Below are positions 57,234 through 64,000 of a DNA stretch of 64,000 bases, one piece after another. Positions within the stretch are counted from its first letter, which is position 1, and the number at the start of each line of letters is the position of its first letter. The notes under the pieces were generated by a model. That model did no database searches, was not told the DNA's origin, and saw only the letters and a program-made list of their open reading frames with translations. The stretch covers positions 62,001 through 126,000 of the forward strand of contig JACRJQ010000007.1 of NCBI GenBank assembly GCA_016215405.1. Reading direction: 5' to 3'. The position numbers and the translations under genes were made by a program. The DNA is from Candidatus Tayloriibacteriota bacterium. GTDB taxonomy: Bacteria > Patescibacteria > Paceibacteria > UBA9973 > UBA6065.

Positions 57234-58895
57234 ATGAAGAAAGCATTTCAGATAAGCATAGCGGGCACCCTGTTCTCCATCGAGGAGGACGCCTATCAGC
57301 GCCTCGACGGCTATATATCGCAGGTAAAGAGGCACTTCGCGCAGACCGCAGGATCGGAAGAGATCGTCCGAGACATAGAGGCGAGGATCGCCGAACAGCT
57401 CCTCGACGCGAAGAGGGCCGTCGTCTCGATCATGGAAGTAGACGCGGTCATCGCCACGATGGGCAAAGTCGAGGACTTCGAAGACGGTATCGGGGACGAA
57501 GCATCCCCCGAGGCCGAATCGAAGCAGAAGAAGCTCTATAGGGATTCCGACGACAGGGTCATAGCGGGCGTCTGCTCCGGCCTCGCGCGCTATTTCGGGA
57601 CGGACCCTCTCTGGGTGCGCATCGCCTTCGTCGTCCTCATGTTCGTCCTCAACGGGTTCCCTCTATTCGCCTATATCGTCTTGTGGATAGTCATGCCCGA
57701 AGCGAAGACGGCCGCGCAGAAGCTCGAGATGTCGGGAAGCCCGGTCAACCTCGAGACCTTAAGCGAGAACATAAAGGAGAAGGTCGATAAAGCAAGCCAA
57801 AGGCACGGCTCGACCATACGGCGCATCCTCTCCGCGCCCTTCATCGCCCTTAAGGCGATAGCGACGTTCGTCCGCAAGGCCCTATTCCCTCTCGTGCGCA
57901 TAGCGTTCGGCCTCGCTCTCGGCGTCATGACCCTCGGCGCCATCCTCGCGAGCTCGTTCGGAGCGCCGTTCTTCCTTACCTCTCCGGAGAGGCTCGCGGA
58001 TTTCCCTATAACAGAGGCAATCCCGCTCGCCGCCCTCTACGCCGCGGTCATGAGCGCCTACTTCGTCGTCGTGATACCGGCAGCGCTCCTCTTCGCCTTC
58101 GCGCTCTACGTGCTCCGAAAGAAGACCGTCCTAAGCGGAGGCGCTATCGCCGGATTCCTGGGGCTCTGGCTCGTATCGATAGTCAGCCTCGGCGCGTCGG
58201 CGGCCGTCTCTGTCGCGTCATACGAGAGCTATACGAGGACGAGCCCCCTCTTCGAGATCGAGACGCGCGACATAGCGATCGAAGGCCCTCTCACCGGCCT
58301 TTACGCCTCCTTCGGGCAGAAGGTGACTATCGTCCGAGGCGACGAGGTGTCCCTCACGGCCACAGGCAGGAGGAAGGACCTCGATTCGGTGAGCGCGGAG
58401 AACAGGGACGGCGTCCTCTCGGTCTCGCAAGGGCGAAAGAAGGACTCGTGCCTATTCTGCGACGCGAGGAATCCCGACCTCGTCCTCACGGTCCCAAGCC
58501 TCTCGTCCATAAAGGCGGGGCACGGATCGGCCGTCGAGTCGGAGTCGCTCTGGAAGTCTGACGGGCGCTTCGAGATCGAACTCCTCTTTGGATCGAAAGT
58601 TGATATGAAGATAGAGGCCGACAGCGTGGTCGCGAAGGCCGAGCACGGATCGCGCCTCAAGCTCGAAGGGACCGCGAAGACGGCGAGCTTCGAAGCGCTC
58701 TTCGGGAGCACCATAGACGCTCTCGGCCTTATAGCAGATGACGTCTCGGCCCGGACGGAATTCGGAGCGAGTATAACCGCCTCGGCGTCGAAGACCCTCG
58801 ACGCGCGGGCATCGAACGGCGGCATCATCCGATACGACGGCGACCCGACGATCGAAAAGGGTGAAGACTTCGGAGGAGAGATAGACAAGATCTAA
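57234..58895 (+). CDS. PspC-domain membrane protein with C-terminal DUF2807-like beta domain
   Basis: 553 residues. The N-terminal ~90 are helical; the PspC domain (about 98-160) reads LYRDSDDRVIAGVCSGLARYFG and LWIVMPE. Five or so helices follow to about 330. The outer C-terminal part (about 340-553) repeats short strands with Gly-Ser-Ala turns (IKAGHGSAVESES, AKAEHGSRLKLEG, FEALFGSTIDALG, ARTEFGASITASA), the pattern of DUF2807/GIN beta-helix domains. It is likely an envelope-stress protein under PadR control. Confidence 0.85.
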   Translation: MKKAFQISIAGTLFSIEEDAYQRLDGYISQVKRHFAQTAGSEEIVRDIEARIAEQLLDAKRAVVSIMEVDAVIATMGKVEDFEDGIGDEASPEAESKQKKLYRDSDDRVIAGVCSGLARYFGTDPLWVRIAFVVLMFVLNGFPLFAYIVLWIVMPEAKTAAQKLEMSGSPVNLETLSENIKEKVDKASQRHGSTIRRILSAPFIALKAIATFVRKALFPLVRIAFGLALGVMTLGAILASSFGAPFFLTSPERLADFPITEAIPLAALYAAVMSAYFVVVIPAALLFAFALYVLRKKTVLSGGAIAGFLGLWLVSIVSLGASAAVSVASYESYTRTSPLFEIETRDIAIEGPLTGLYASFGQKVTIVRGDEVSLTATGRRKDLDSVSAENRDGVLSVSQGRKKDSCLFCDARNPDLVLTVPSLSSIKAGHGSAVESESLWKSDGRFEIELLFGSKVDMKIEADSVVAKAEHGSRLKLEGTAKTASFEALFGSTIDALGLIADDVSARTEFGASITASASKTLDARASNGGIIRYDGDPTIEKGEDFGGEIDKI

Positions 58896-58931
58896 TGAAA
58901 AGCCGTCAGCCTCTGGCTGACGGCTTTTCAT
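58896..58931 (+). terminator. Terminator of the padR-pspC operon
   Basis: AAAAGCCGTCAGCC-TCT-GGCTGACGGCTTTT directly after the stop. Confidence 0.85.
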
Positions 58932-58959
58932 TTGACTTAGGCCGTCTGGTCCTTACTAT
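58932..58959 (+). promoter_or_regulatory. Promoter of the gene at 58970
   Basis: TTGACT (58932-58937), 16 nt spacer, TACTAT (58954-58959), directly behind the terminator. Start expected near 58966, so the leader would be very short. Confidence 0.5.
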
Positions 58960-58969
58960 GGAAGGCGAC

Positions 58970-59422
58970 ATGCAAAAACAACCACCACTGCCGCTCCCCC
59001 CGTTCTTCAAACGAACCGATATCGAAACGCTCAAAACGCTCCGCAGCGAGGCCGCCGGATTCCTCCGATGGGCAGAGAAGCGCGACATATTCATCATCCA
59101 GGTCCTCATCGGGACGAAAAAGGTCCCGGCGATGACGTCGCTCCTCTTTATCCTCTATAAGTCTGGAGGAAAGCCTATGCTCCTCGTGCACAAGTCGCCG
59201 CCAAAGCTCGTCCGGGACGTCTCGACCTGGCTTCTCGCGAGCAAAGACGGGATCGACTGGCAAGACTCGGTCCAAGACCGCATCGAGGACTCGGCCGTAT
59301 CGCTCTCCCGAAAGATGCGCATCCCCCAAAAGGAGCTCATCCTATCCTTCGAGATCGGCAAAAGGGCCGAGGTCGAGGACATCGTGAGCGAAGCAGGAGC
59401 CTTCATCATCAAGTTCCGCTGA
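58970..59422 (+). CDS. Soluble protein of unknown function, possibly leaderless mRNA
   Basis: 150 residues. The ATG at 58970 is chosen because the -10 box covers the earlier ATG at 58958, and GGAAGG lies just before. Helix-rich start (IETLKTLRSEAAGFLRWAEKR), then strands (FIIQVLIGTKKVP, PMLLVHKSPPKLV), then helices and a final strand pair. Not recognised; size and fold suggest a small alpha/beta domain. Confidence 0.6.
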   Translation: MQKQPPLPLPPFFKRTDIETLKTLRSEAAGFLRWAEKRDIFIIQVLIGTKKVPAMTSLLFILYKSGGKPMLLVHKSPPKLVRDVSTWLLASKDGIDWQDSVQDRIEDSAVSLSRKMRIPQKELILSFEIGKRAEVEDIVSEAGAFIIKFR

Positions 59423-59448
59423 CCGCCGCGAAGCATCCGCACACTAGC

Positions 59449-59474
59449 GCCCGCCGACATTCCGGCGGGCTTTC
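59449..59474 (+). terminator. Terminator of the gene at 58970
   Basis: GCCCGCCG-6 nt-CGGCGGGC followed by TTTCC. Confidence 0.7.
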
Positions 59475-59555
59475 CTTATCCCGGCTAGATGCGAACCATT
59501 TGCATTTAAAATCGCCTCCTGTATAGTAGGCGCCATACAAGCTAAGCGATACACC

Positions 59556-60365
59556 ATGCTCGCACTCGCCTTCATATCAGCGCTCGCTATCAGCCTCGCC
59601 TCCCTAGGCGGGGTCATCTTCGCCTCGAAGAGGCTATCGGGCTTCATGTCATACCGCCTCCCCTTCCTCGCCACGTTCTCGATAGGTATATTCGCCGTCA
59701 TCACGTGGGGCCTTTTCGAAGAGGCCATCGGGCATGGAGAGGCTCTAGTCGTCGTCCTTTCGGTCATAGGAGGAGCGGTTCTCGTCAATCTGTTCTCCAA
59801 GCTCATCCCGGACGCGCATCACCATCACGACCCTGATACCGGACACGCCCACTCGAAGATCGACGCGAGAAGGCTCCTCTTGGGCGACGCCGTCCACAAC
59901 ATAAGCGACGGCCTCCTACTCGTACCGGCGTTCCTCGCCGACGTAAAGCTCGGCATCGCGACCGCGGCAGGGATCTTCATCCACGAGCTGGTCTCCGAGG
60001 TCTCGGAATTCTTCATATTGAAAGAGGCCGGATATACGACGAGGCAAGCGCTCACCAGGAATTTCATCGCCTCCCTCACCATATTCATAGGCGTCGGGGT
60101 ATCCGCCTCCCTAGCCTCGGTCGAAGCCCTCGAAGCGCCCCTCATCGGCCTTGCCGCCGGAGGGTTCCTCTATGTAATCCTGCGCGACCTCATGCCCCAT
60201 ACGGTCTCCTCGATCCGAGAGAAAGGCCACGGCGATAAGCACATCCAAGCCCTTATCCTCGGCATCCTCGTCATGCTCGGCATACAGACCGTCATCCCGC
60301 ATTCCGAGGCGCATGAAGCAGACGTAGAATCGAACCGATATGAAACGACTCAAACCGTCCGATAG
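59556..60365 (+). CDS. ZIP family metal transporter
   Basis: 269 residues with eight helices. A His-rich loop (DAHHHHDPDTGHAHSK) precedes helix IV with GDAVHNISDGLLL; helix V has FIHELVSEVSEF, the HE motif forming the binuclear metal site. It imports Zn2+ or related ions into the cytoplasm. The fur-like gene overlaps its end by 26 nt and a YibE/F gene follows, forming a metal-related set. Confidence 0.9.
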   Translation: MLALAFISALAISLASLGGVIFASKRLSGFMSYRLPFLATFSIGIFAVITWGLFEEAIGHGEALVVVLSVIGGAVLVNLFSKLIPDAHHHHDPDTGHAHSKIDARRLLLGDAVHNISDGLLLVPAFLADVKLGIATAAGIFIHELVSEVSEFFILKEAGYTTRQALTRNFIASLTIFIGVGVSASLASVEALEAPLIGLAAGGFLYVILRDLMPHTVSSIREKGHGDKHIQALILGILVMLGIQTVIPHSEAHEADVESNRYETTQTVR

Positions 60366-60753
60366 ATACGCGGCCATCCTCCGCGAAAAGGGAGAGAAGG
60401 CCACAAAGGCGCGCATAGGGCTCCTTGTCGCCCTCGAGCGCGAGCGCTTTCCCATATCCATAAAGGAGCTCGGCACGAAGGTGAAGGCTCCGGATCCGAG
60501 CACTCTCTACAGGTCGCTTAAGGCTCTCGCGGAAAAGGGCCTCGTCCGAGAGATAATGACGGACAAAAAAGAGGCGCGCTACGAGATAGCGATAGGACGC
60601 GCCCACCACCATCACGTGGTATGCACTTCCTGCGGGCTCATGAAAGACGTACGGGTCTGTCCCGAAAAGGCGATCGCGCCCGCCTCCCTCGGATTCTCGA
60701 AGATAACAGGGCATACCCTCGAATTCTTCGGGATATGCAAAAGCTGCGCCTAA
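60340..60753 (+). CDS. Fur family metal-dependent repressor
   Basis: 137 residues: winged helix with KEL-type recognition helix (PDPSTLYRSLKALAEKGLVRE), the metal segment GRAHHHHVVCTSCGLMKDV, and a C-terminal CKSC. The two CxxC motifs give the structural zinc site. Coupling to a ZIP transporter suggests a Zur-like zinc sensor, though Fur or PerR specificity cannot be excluded. Overlaps the transporter gene. Confidence 0.9.
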   Translation: MKRLKPSDRYAAILREKGEKATKARIGLLVALERERFPISIKELGTKVKAPDPSTLYRSLKALAEKGLVREIMTDKKEARYEIAIGRAHHHHVVCTSCGLMKDVRVCPEKAIAPASLGFSKITGHTLEFFGICKSCA

Positions 60754-60768
60754 TCGTACTATAGACGC

Positions 60769-61923
60769 ATGAAGACATTCATCATATCCGCGCTCGCGCT
60801 CGCCTCGATCGCCCTGCCCACTTACGGACAGGAATTCGTCGAGGACACCCACGAGACAATAAAGGCGCGCGTCGTCGAGGTGCTCTATCAAGGCACCGAA
60901 GAGATAGCCGGCACCGATAGCAGCCACACCGTGCAGACCGTCGCCGCGGAGCTCTTGTCGGGAAGCGATAAGGGCGAGAGGATCGAGATACGAAACGACT
61001 ATGTGATGCTCGACGAAGGCGATACGTTCTATCTGACCCGCACCGTGCCGTGGGACGGCGGAGAGCCCCAGTACATGGTCTCTGAGCCGAACAGGCTCCC
61101 TTTCCTCGCGTTCCTTGGAATACTCTTCGTGGCGCTCACCGTCCTATTCGGCGGCAAACAGGGCATCCGGGGCCTCGCCTCTCTCGCGGCGAGCCTATTC
61201 CTCATCGCTTTCGTCCTTTTGCCTGGGATCATGAAGGGCTACTCTCCCGTCGCGGTCTCGATCGGCGTATCGGCGCTTATCATCGTCCTCGGCTCGTACG
61301 TGACGCACGGGTTCAACAAGACGACCACAGCGGCGGTCATGGGCATGATCGCGACCATCCTCCTTATCGGATTCTTCGCCCATTGGTCCATAGGCGCCGC
61401 ACGGCTCACCGGCATGAGCGAGGAAGAGGCCGTCTACCTAAGCTTCAACTCGGCGGGCACGCTCGACCTCGCAGGGCTCCTCCTCGGCGGAATGCTCATC
61501 GGCCTTCTCGGCGTCCTGTATGATGCGGCCATAAGCCAGGCTATCGCCGTCGAGGAGCTCCACAGGGTTGCTCCCCACCTCTCGCGAAAGTCCATATATA
61601 AGAGGGCTACGAGGATAGGCCGCGAGCACATAGGAGCGCTCGTCGACACCCTCGCCATCGCCTACGTCGGCGTCTCCTTGCCCTTGCTCCTCCTTTTCTA
61701 TTCTTCCGCCTTCGAGCCGGCGCACATCATAATGAACCGCGAGATATTCGCCTCCGAGATCGTCCGAGCCATCGTAGGCTCCATCGGCCTCATCCTCACC
61801 GTCCCTCTTACCACCCTCATATCGACCTGGATGCTCATAAAACGCTCCGGTCACGCCGATCCCGCCACCCTCGCCAAAGAAGAGGAATCCCTAAAGCACG
61901 CAGGACACCATCACCATCACTAG
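60769..61923 (+). CDS. YibE/F family membrane protein with C-terminal polyhistidine
   Basis: 384 residues. Signal peptide, then an extracytoplasmic beta domain (about 20-105) and seven or eight helices with GTLDLAGLLLGGMLIGLLGVLYDAAISQAIAVEEL, the YibE/F signature. The last residues are HHHHH after AGH, unusual and likely metal-binding. It follows the fur-like gene after 15 nt, suggesting metal-dependent expression and a transport-related role not yet defined for the family. Confidence 0.85.
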   Translation: MKTFIISALALASIALPTYGQEFVEDTHETIKARVVEVLYQGTEEIAGTDSSHTVQTVAAELLSGSDKGERIEIRNDYVMLDEGDTFYLTRTVPWDGGEPQYMVSEPNRLPFLAFLGILFVALTVLFGGKQGIRGLASLAASLFLIAFVLLPGIMKGYSPVAVSIGVSALIIVLGSYVTHGFNKTTTAAVMGMIATILLIGFFAHWSIGAARLTGMSEEEAVYLSFNSAGTLDLAGLLLGGMLIGLLGVLYDAAISQAIAVEELHRVAPHLSRKSIYKRATRIGREHIGALVDTLAIAYVGVSLPLLLLFYSSAFEPAHIIMNREIFASEIVRAIVGSIGLILTVPLTTLISTWMLIKRSGHADPATLAKEEESLKHAGHHHHH

Positions 61924-62010
61924 GGCTTTTTTCTTCTTACCCTCCGCCGAGTCTTCGAAGGCGAGTTCCGCAGCCAAGAGAGCGCGGATCGACCAAAAGA
62001 AAAGATCCTT

Positions 62011-62412
62011 CTATTTTTTCTCCTCCAGATCGAGGCACACCGAATTCATACAATACCTCTTCCCCGTCTCGGTCGGCCCGTCGTCGAAGACGTGCCCGAG
62101 ATGCGAGCCGCAGCGCGCGCAGACGGTCTCGACCCTCTTCATGCCGTGAGCATCGTCGGCCACCTCCCGCACCGCTCCCGGGAGCGCTTCGTCGAAGGAC
62201 GGCCAGCCCGTACCCGAATCGAATTTCGCATCGGACGAGAAGAGAGGGTTCCCGCACGCCCTACACGCATATGTGCCGTTCGCATCCGAATGGAGAAGCT
62301 TTCCGGAGAAAGGCGCTTCGGTTCCCTTTTGTCTCAGCACCCGATACGCTTCGGGCGATAGCTCCTTCTTCCACTCTTCCTCGCTTTTCGGTATCTGTCT
62401 TTTTATATCCAT
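62011..62412 (-). CDS. msrB: Peptide-methionine (R)-S-oxide reductase MsrB
   Basis: 133 residues. CRACG and CARCG give the zinc site, GTGWPSF is the substrate motif and RYCMNSVCL has the catalytic cysteine. It reduces the R form of methionine sulfoxide in proteins. msrA lies directly upstream on the same strand (gap of 11 nt), so both stereoisomers are covered by one transcript. Confidence 0.95.
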   Translation of the reverse strand: MDIKRQIPKSEEEWKKELSPEAYRVLRQKGTEAPFSGKLLHSDANGTYACRACGNPLFSSDAKFDSGTGWPSFDEALPGAVREVADDAHGMKRVETVCARCGSHLGHVFDDGPTETGKRYCMNSVCLDLEEKK

Positions 62413-62423
62413 ATCCTAGAGGC

Positions 62424-62969
62424 TTATGCCTGTTGCGCCTTTAAAAGAGAGTAAAAGCTCTGCTCGACTTTTTTAAGCTTGGGATTGATGACGACCTCGC
62501 AATACTGGTTATCCGGATTGCGGCCATAGTAGTCCCTGTGGTAATCCTCCGCCTCGTAGAACGCCCCGAGAGGCTCTACCGAGGTGACGATGGGCTCTCC
62601 CGAAGGGCTCGAATCGTTCAAACCGCGTATAAAGCTCAAGGCCTCCTCCTGTTGCTCTGGCGTCGTATAGAAGATCGCCGACCGATACTGCGGCCCTACG
62701 TCGCTTCCCTGCCGGTCCTTTGTCGTCGGGTCATGAGTGCCGAAGAATACGGTGAGAAGGTCGGAGAACGAGACGAATTTCGGGTCGAATTCTATCTTCA
62801 CCGCTTCGGCATGGCCCGTCCTGCCAGAGGAGACCTCTTCGTAGGTGGGATCCTCCTTCGTTCCCCCTGTATATCCAGGAACCACAGAGGAGACGCCCTT
62901 AAGCAGTTTGAAAACCGCTTCGGTGCACCAGAAGCATCCTCCCGCAAAGACGGCGATCTCTCTTTTCAT
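62424..62969 (-). CDS. msrA: Peptide-methionine (S)-S-oxide reductase MsrA
   Basis: 181 residues. The catalytic motif GGCFWCTE is near the start, followed by GVSSVVPGYTGG and YRSAIFYTTPEQ, all standard. Two cysteines are close together in the active-site motif; a C-terminal resolving cysteine is present at YCEVVI. First gene of the msrA-msrB unit, divergent from infC. Confidence 0.95.
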   Translation of the reverse strand: MKREIAVFAGGCFWCTEAVFKLLKGVSSVVPGYTGGTKEDPTYEEVSSGRTGHAEAVKIEFDPKFVSFSDLLTVFFGTHDPTTKDRQGSDVGPQYRSAIFYTTPEQQEEALSFIRGLNDSSPSGEPIVTSVEPLGAFYEAEDYHRDYYGRNPDNQYCEVVINPKLKKVEQSFYSLLKAQQA

Positions 62970-63085
62970 ACTTATATTACGGCGTAGGAAATGATAATGG
63001 ACGCCTCTTTAGTATAGCCCGAATCCTTTGATTTTTAAGCGTAAAAATGCTTTAATCCTCATACATTAGCGTAATCTTAAAGACT

Positions 63086-63598
63086 TTGAGCAAAGACAGG
63101 ACACGAATAAACCACCAGATAAGGGCCGCAGAGGTGCGGGTCATCGGATCCGAAGGAGAGAACTATGGCGTCATGACCGTCTCGGCGGCCCTCGCCAAGG
63201 CTCACGAGGTAGGACTCGACCTTATCGAGATCTCCCCTAACGCGAATCCGCCTGTCACGAAGATCGCCGATTACGGGAAGTACTCGTACGAGGAGAACAA
63301 GAAGCAGAAGGCCCAGAAGGCGAAGGCACACGTGATAGAGATCAAGACCCTCCAGGTCAAGATCGGCACGGGCGAGCACGACCTCGAGCTTAAGGCGAAG
63401 AAAGCCTCTGAATGGCTCAAGGAAGGCCATAGGATAAAGATCGACCTCTTCCTCCCGGGACGCTCCAAATACATGGATCCTAAATTCCTCCAAGAAAGGC
63501 TCGAGAGGCTCTTCACGTTCGTTACCGAAGACTTCAAAGTGGCCGAAAAGCCCCAGAAGAGCCCTAAGGGACTCACCACTATCATCGAAAAGGCCTAA
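63086..63598 (+). CDS. infC: Translation initiation factor IF-3
   Basis: 170 residues: INHQIRAAEVRVIGSEGENYGVM and DLIEISPNANPPVTKIADYGKY (N domain), then the basic linker, and RIKIDLFLPGR with the C domain. The best start is TTG at 63086, giving MSKDRTRINHQIRA; ATT at 63065 and ATC at 63074 in the same frame are also possible. A non-ATG start is a hallmark of infC and permits autocontrol, because IF-3 discriminates against such codons. L35 and L20 genes follow. Confidence 0.95.
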   Translation: MSKDRTRINHQIRAAEVRVIGSEGENYGVMTVSAALAKAHEVGLDLIEISPNANPPVTKIADYGKYSYEENKKQKAQKAKAHVIEIKTLQVKIGTGEHDLELKAKKASEWLKEGHRIKIDLFLPGRSKYMDPKFLQERLERLFTFVTEDFKVAEKPQKSPKGLTTIIEKA

Positions 63599-63672
63599 AG
63601 CCTTTACAAAACGGCCGAATCTGTTAGACTGCTTGGCAACAGCCTTCGGGCTCTTATTTTTTCCCTAAAGTC

Positions 63673-63861
63673 ATGAAAACTAATAAGTCTTTCGCAAAAA
63701 GGCTCAAAGTAACGAGGAACGGCAAGGTCCTCGCGAGGCGCCCTGGCCAGAACCACTTCAACTCGAAGGAATCGGGCCGCTCTCAGATAAAGAAGGGCAC
63801 CACCACGGCTTTCCACATGACCCACAAGGAGAAGTCCCGATTCCTCTCAGGCCTCCGATAA
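63673..63861 (+). CDS. rpmI: Ribosomal protein bL35
   Basis: 62 residues, MKTNKSFAKRLKVTRNGKVL with the basic, helix-poor composition and KSRFLSGL ending of bL35. It lies between infC and rplT, the conserved order. Confidence 0.95.
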   Translation: MKTNKSFAKRLKVTRNGKVLARRPGQNHFNSKESGRSQIKKGTTTAFHMTHKEKSRFLSGLR

Positions 63862-63879
63862 TCTTTAACGAATAAACAC

Positions 63880-64000
63880 ATGGCACGAGTAAAAAAAGGA
63901 GTAAACGCGCTTAAGACCAGGAAGAATATCCTCAAGGCAGCAAAGGGCTTCAGGTTCCGCCGATCGACGAACGAGCGCGCAGCCTACGAAGCGCTCATGC
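63880..64000 (+). CDS. rplT: Ribosomal protein bL20 (partial, cut by the window end)
   Basis: From the ATG at 63880 the frame reads MARVKKGVNALKTRKNILKA and continues AKGFRFRRSTNERAAYEALM, the bL20 N-terminal extension. About 40 of some 115 residues are in the window. Only 18 nt separate it from rpmI. Confidence 0.95.
   Translation, partial: MARVKKGVNALKTRKNILKAAKGFRFRRSTNERAAYEALM

Overview
The window looks like a chromosomal segment of a Candidate Phyla Radiation (Patescibacteria) bacterium, most likely of Parcubacteria type, with roughly 55% GC. Four things point that way: a complete but compact type IV pilus locus, shortened housekeeping proteins (RF2 of 289 residues, a MutY-like glycosylase with no Fe-S cysteines), many small secreted or membrane proteins of unknown function, and no biosynthetic pathways. 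The RF2 gene and TGA stops indicate the standard genetic code. The lineage is inferred from gene content only.

Layout. 1-9021 is an envelope polysaccharide region: a secreted GH6 cellulase-like protein, a CHASE4-HAMP sensor without an output domain, and a coupled minus-strand set (BcsA-like GT2, GT-C glycosyltransferase, GH8 endoglucanase-like protein), followed by GtrA and a DPM1/ALG5-like GT2 on the plus strand. 9149-15585 holds a membrane protein, a DHH phosphoesterase, a CapA-like protein and prfB-ftsE-ftsX. 15630-20850 holds a candidate structured RNA, two tRNA-Thr genes, endonuclease V, an ECF sigma factor with a likely membrane partner, and tRNA-Asp, tRNA-Met and tRNA-fMet. 20938-25818 carries gatC-gatA, a pilin and ligA. 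25857-37616 is one long minus-strand type IV pilus region running pilM-N-O-(P-like)-B-response regulator-T-C, then the major pilin, a second pilin, pilD and four minor pilins. 37680-48000 is accessory: a ComF-like protein, a tandem pair of unknown paralogues, a MutY-like protein, a cupredoxin-like protein, a flotillin/NfeD pair and a large helical-repeat protein. 48114-55795 holds recG, a LamG-pilin, tRNA-Ile(UAU), ftsH and smpB-ssrA. 55865-64000 holds a fatty acid desaturase, a PadR-PspC operon with a clear palindromic operator, a ZIP-Fur-YibE/F metal set, msrB/msrA, and infC-rpmI-rplT running off the end.

The most unusual signal is not a protein. Four small-RNA genes (tRNA-Thr(CGU), tRNA-fMet, tRNA-Ser and ssrA) are followed by a terminator palindrome that continues back into the RNA gene. 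The far arm is an antisense copy of the acceptor strand and T-arm. In every case that copy is split, at the acceptor/T-stem junction, by an unrelated mini-hairpin with exactly 8 base pairs in its stem. Beyond these, and also beyond tRNA-Asp, lie two further modules whose stems change completely between copies while pairing and loops are kept. This covariation suggests a family of structured elements tied to tRNA/tmRNA ends that I do not recognise.

Transcription signals are recognisable by eye: several promoters fit TTGACW or TTGNNN, a 16-18 nt spacer, and TATNAT-like -10 boxes, and most units end in strong hairpins.
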